Assembly: GCA_900549225.1 (NCBI GenBank)
Contig: URNP01000006.1
Coordinates: forward strand, 8,695 to 72,694
Direction of reading: 5' to 3'
DNA from: an uncultured Eubacteriales bacterium
Lineage (GTDB): Bacteria > Bacillota > Clostridia > Christensenellales > CAG-917
DNA: 64,000 bases
Part shown: in pieces, positions 61,332-64,000 of the stretch
Layout: each line of letters starts with the position of its first letter
Numbering within the stretch: the first letter of the stretch is position 1
Program-made: the position numbers and the translations under genes
The notes under the pieces: model-generated
Database searches by the model: none
Told to the model about the DNA's origin: nothing
What the model saw: only the letters and a program-made list of their open reading frames with translations

Positions 61332-62516
61332 TTAGTGGCAGCATTCGCAGTCGCAGCCGTATCTGAAATCGTGACCGAGTTTGTCAGCCGTCTTGATAGC
61401 GGCGATAACCATATCTTCGGTTACGGGGAAGGGCATATTGTGGATGCTTTCGTCGGGGATGCAAGTCTTTGCGGCGACGATCTTATATTCTTCTTCGGTG
61501 AGTTCTTCTCTGATGACTTCGCCGGTCTTGGGGTTGGTCATAAGGTCGTGCAAGCAGACGGGGAGGCCGACTTCGTCGCAGAAGTTGAGCACTTCGTAGA
61601 GTTCTTCTTCGGGGCTGTTTTCAAGCACGAGTTGGCAGATAGTACCGAAAGCGACGACTTCGCCGTGCATGCAGCAAGCGTGAATGTCGTGGATAGCGGT
61701 AAGACCGTCGTGGATTGCGTGAGCAGCGGCAAGACCGCCGGATTCAAATCCGAGACCGGAGAGAAGGATGTTGGTTTCGACGATTTTCTCGAAAGCGGGA
61801 GTTACGACGTTGCAGTCGCAAGCGGCTTTAGCCTTTGCGCCGTCGCTGATGAGGTTGCGATAGCAAAGTTCTGCAAGAGCCGCAGCGGTGTGAGTTCCGT
61901 AGCCGAGGAGAGTGCCTTTCTTACGGTCTGCGCCGCAGGGGAGACCTGCGTTGACGTTGGAAACGCTGTTGACGTTTGCTCTTGCCTCGAAGTAAGTGGA
62001 GAGCGCGTCGCCCATACCGCTTACGAGGAAGCGAGAGGGAGCGTTTGCGATGACGTTGAGGTCGATAAGAACGACGGACGGGCTTTGACGGAAGTATGCA
62101 TAATCGTCAAATTCGTGATTGTCGGTGTAAAGAACCGCGGAGTGGGAAGTCGGAGCGTCCGTAGCCGCGATGGTGGGGCAGATGATGAGAGGATTGCCTG
62201 CAGCGACGCACTTTGAAGTATCGATTGCTTTTCCGCCGCCAAGACCGATAGTGCAGTTGCACTTATTGGCTTTTGCAAACTCTTGCAACGCTTTCACGAC
62301 GGTGCGAGAGCATTCGCCCTTGAAGATATCGCAGGAAACGAATTCCACGCCGTATTTCTTTTGGGTTGCTTCGAGTTTCTCTTTGACGAGGTTGAGAGCA
62401 AACGGGTCTGCGATAAGAAGTGCTTTCTTACCGAAGGTTTTTACAAAATAACCAAGGTTCAACAATTCGTTTTCGCCTTGCACGTACTTTGTTGGACAAA
62501 TAAATGCTTTTCTCAT
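61332..62516 (-). CDS. gldA: Glycerol dehydrogenase (iron/zinc-containing alcohol dehydrogenase family)
   Basis: 394 residues. It oxidises glycerol to dihydroxyacetone with NAD. The NAD-binding GLGGGKAIDTSK and PTIAATDAPTS are present, and the zinc-binding region contains the Asp in GMGDALSTYFEA and two histidines in AAHAIHDGL and ACCMHGEVVAFG. A C-terminal CDCECCH tail adds four cysteines and a histidine not needed for catalysis; it may bind metal (inference). AAGGAGA precedes the ATG. It lies upstream of dhaKL on the same strand, matching consecutive pathway steps. Confidence 0.95.
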   Translation of the reverse strand: MRKAFICPTKYVQGENELLNLGYFVKTFGKKALLIADPFALNLVKEKLEATQKKYGVEFVSCDIFKGECSRTVVKALQEFAKANKCNCTIGLGGGKAIDTSKCVAAGNPLIICPTIAATDAPTSHSAVLYTDNHEFDDYAYFRQSPSVVLIDLNVIANAPSRFLVSGMGDALSTYFEARANVNSVSNVNAGLPCGADRKKGTLLGYGTHTAAALAELCYRNLISDGAKAKAACDCNVVTPAFEKIVETNILLSGLGFESGGLAAAHAIHDGLTAIHDIHACCMHGEVVAFGTICQLVLENSPEEELYEVLNFCDEVGLPVCLHDLMTNPKTGEVIREELTEEEYKIVAAKTCIPDESIHNMPFPVTEDMVIAAIKTADKLGHDFRYGCDCECCH

Positions 62517-62558
62517 AACAATCTCCTTTTTATAAGGTTATTTTTTTAAGGTAAAAAC

Positions 62559-62587
62559 ATTATATATCGAACGAAAGAATAATTCAA
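62559..62587 (-). promoter_or_regulatory. gldA promoter
   Basis: On the minus strand: TTGAAT (62587-62582), a 17-base spacer and TATAAT (62564-62559). Confidence 0.8.
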
Positions 62588-62699
62588 TACCCAAAATGCT
62601 AAATTATGGGAATTTTTGCAAAAATATTCAAAAAAACGCCGATTTTGAAGCCGAACGAGCCGAAATTTCATAAAATTTTAATGTTTTTTACAAAAAAAG

Positions 62700-62727
62700 T
62701 TGAATATTGCAAAAATGCGTTTATAAT
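62700..62727 (+). promoter_or_regulatory. nadE promoter
   Basis: TTGAAT (62700-62705), a 16-base spacer and TATAAT (62722-62727). Divergent from gldA; AGGAGG precedes the ATG. Confidence 0.7.
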
Positions 62728-62798
62728 AAAAATCGTCAAAAATAAGGCTCAAACGCCAAAAATCCAATCGTAATTCAAGCAAAATACAAGGAGGTCGT

Positions 62799-63551
62799 AT
62801 GGACGTTCAAACTTCAATTCAAAACCGTGTGGAATGGATAAAAAAGATTCTCTCCCAAACGGGTGCAAAAGGCATCGTTTACGGCAACAGCGGCGGCAAA
62901 GATTGCACTTTGGTCGGCGCGCTTTGCAAACTTGCCACGGACAACGTGCTCGGCGTCATAATGCCGTGCCAATCTTCTCAAAACTACGGTTCCGATCGTG
63001 ACGACGCTCTGAGAGCGGGCAAACATTTCGGCATCAGACAAATCGAAATCGACCTCACCAAAACCAAAGAGGCATTGCTTGAGGCTTTCGGCGAGCAACT
63101 CACCCTTGACAACGCAGGCGAGGCGAATCTCAAAATGGCAAACGTCAACATAAATCCGCGCCTTCGTATGACCACGCTTTACGCGCTCGGACAGGCACGC
63201 GGCTATTTGGTTGCAGGCACGGGCAACCTTGACGAAGCAACCCTCGGATATTTCACCAAATGGGGCGACGGCGCACACGATTTCAACCCCATCGCAGATT
63301 TGACCGTAGGCGAGATTTACGAGCATCTAAGGGCATTAAATGCACCTTCCACCATCATCGAGAAAGCGCCTTCCGCCGGACTTTATCAAGGACAAACCGA
63401 CGAGCAGGAAATGGGCATCAAATATTCCGACGTCGACAAATATCTCCGTGGCGAGCAAATCCCCGATGACGTGAAATCGAAGATTGAGAGGGCGAAAGCG
63501 AGGGCGGGGCACAAACTCCGTATGCCCCTCAAATTTGGCGAAAACGTCTGA
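62799..63551 (+). CDS. nadE: Ammonia-dependent NAD+ synthetase
   Basis: 250 residues, the usual size of the short, ammonia-using form without a glutaminase domain. It turns nicotinate adenine dinucleotide into NAD using ATP. The PP-loop reads YGNSGGKDCT (Ser31-Gly-Gly-Lys-Asp35-Cys36), with Cys where SGGxDS usually has Ser. Other landmarks are NINPRLRMTTLYALG, GTGNLDEATLGYFTKWGDG and the C-terminal APSAGLYQGQTDEQEMG. Strong AGGAGG. Its last eight codons lie inside foldback element E2. Confidence 0.95.
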   Translation: MDVQTSIQNRVEWIKKILSQTGAKGIVYGNSGGKDCTLVGALCKLATDNVLGVIMPCQSSQNYGSDRDDALRAGKHFGIRQIEIDLTKTKEALLEAFGEQLTLDNAGEANLKMANVNINPRLRMTTLYALGQARGYLVAGTGNLDEATLGYFTKWGDGAHDFNPIADLTVGEIYEHLRALNAPSTIIEKAPSAGLYQGQTDEQEMGIKYSDVDKYLRGEQIPDDVKSKIERAKARAGHKLRMPLKFGENV

Positions 63552-63676
63552 TTTGGCAAACAACTTCGGCAGAGCCCGACACATAAACAGTCACGTACGC
63601 TCAAGTACGCTCCTGTCTATGAGTCGGGCTCTTTCTCGTTCTTTATCCAAATCAGGCATTTTCGCTTAAATTTGAG
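63528..63676. repeat. Foldback element E2: 149-bp concentric palindrome at the nadE 3' end
   Basis: Nested arms centred at about 63602: CTCAAATTT (63528-63536) with its complement at 63668-63676, CTGATTTGG mirrored on the right, AGAGCCCGAC (63571-63580) with GTCGGGCTCT (63623-63632), and CGTAC (63594-63598) with GTACG (63605-63609). The left arm includes the end and stop of nadE. It shares AACTTCGGCAG and the CGTAC core with E1 and E3. Confidence 0.8.
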
Positions 63677-63682
63677 TAGAAC

Positions 63683-63810
63683 GAATAAAGCCACCAAACA
63701 GCGAATAACTTTGTCAGCGCCTCGAGTTTTGCAAATCACGTACGTCAGTACGTTGGGTTTGCACTCCTCGGGGCGCTTCCTTGTTCTTCATCTGTTTGGA
63801 TGCTTTATTC
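63683..63810. repeat. Foldback element E3: 128-bp concentric palindrome
   Basis: Nested arms centred at about 63746: GAATAAAGC (63683-63691) with GCTTTATTC (63802-63810), CCAAACAG mirrored on the right, AGCGCCTCGAG (63716-63726) with CTCGGGGCGCT (63767-63777), and ACGTAC (63738-63743) with GTACGT (63748-63753). It directly follows E2. No coding gene overlaps its arms. Confidence 0.8.
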
Positions 63811-63856
63811 ACCGTATTTCGGAGTTATAATTGTGCATTTCGCAGCGCCCTTATAC

Positions 63857-64000
63857 ACGGTATGTGTCTTTTCGAAGACGGAACACGAGCCGCAGGGCGG
63901 CGAGCCAAGGGAACGCCGAACTCGTCGCACGCTCATTCGAAGTCTACTTATTGACGGTATGTGCCTTTTCGAAGACGGAACTCGAGCCGCAGGGCGGCGA
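63857..64000. repeat. Pair of 47-bp direct repeats at the window edge
   Basis: 63857-63903 and 63954-64000 match at 45 of 47 positions. Each contains CTTTTCGAAG (TTCG loop) and a GCCGCAGGGCGGCGA end. CGCCCT (63846-63851) can pair with AGGGCG (63894-63899). The second copy runs to the last base, so more copies may follow. No gene is seen in 63811-64000. Confidence 0.75.

Noticed and set aside
1..64000. Prophage, integrative element or transposon
   Set aside because: No integrase, transposase, terminase, capsid or relaxase was found; only short non-coding repeats suggest mobility.

Overview
The window reads like a chromosome segment of an uncultured, anaerobic, Gram-positive-type Clostridia (inference). 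Supporting observations are AddAB recombination nuclease, pyruvate phosphate dikinase, a glycerol dehydrogenase with a fused DhaK-DhaL dihydroxyacetone kinase, TTGACA/TATAAT promoters that often have an extended -10, AGGAGG ribosome sites, BspA-type leucine-rich repeats and MBG/YDG-repeat surface proteins. No phage, plasmid or transposase genes are visible.

Layout. 1-14.6 kb holds the end of an ABC exporter gene, a small hypothetical gene, a cupin, a lipoprotein (minus), addB-addA, two very acidic proteins that share a C-terminal domain, and corA (minus). 14.9-19.2 kb holds ppdK and an M20 peptidase. 19.5-50.9 kb is one same-strand run of eight genes with overlaps or short gaps: a small membrane protein, a membrane-anchored BspA-LRR protein, a GH3-like protein with a two-helix membrane hairpin, two membrane-anchored McrB-like AAA+ ATPases with identical ATPase parts, a DUF2357-like coiled-coil protein between them, and two MBG-repeat/transglutaminase proteins of 1227 and about 4624 residues. 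51.1-57.3 kb has tRNA-Arg(ACG), a TetR regulator divergent from a GT4 glycosyltransferase, a degenerate-looking M28 peptidase, a membrane protein, a truncated DUF3795 remnant, tRNA-Leu(GAG) and a small leaderless gene. 57.4-63.6 kb carries malQ, dhaKL, gldA and nadE. 63.5-64 kb is non-coding and repeat-rich.

How the genes work together. gldA and dhaKL make a glycerol-to-DHAP branch that joins glycolysis near ppdK, and malQ feeds alpha-glucans into the same pathway. The 31-kb run is the best candidate for an undescribed system. It combines AAA+ motors tethered to the membrane, a McrC/DUF2357-like partner without a visible nuclease, a catalytically degenerate GH3 protein and very large outward-facing repeat proteins with transglutaminase-like domains. 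That makes it look like an energised envelope or cell-surface assembly machine rather than a restriction system (inference).

The non-coding DNA is also unusual. Three concentric imperfect palindromes of 128-151 bp (E1-E3) share a core layout, and in two of them the outer arms mirror the 3' end of the adjacent gene. Four intergenic clusters contain hairpins or palindromes that mostly differ in sequence; two of them lie just downstream of a tRNA terminator and share an identical 33-nt unit in the same orientation. Several genes have -10 boxes placed so that transcription should begin at, or within three bases of, the start codon.
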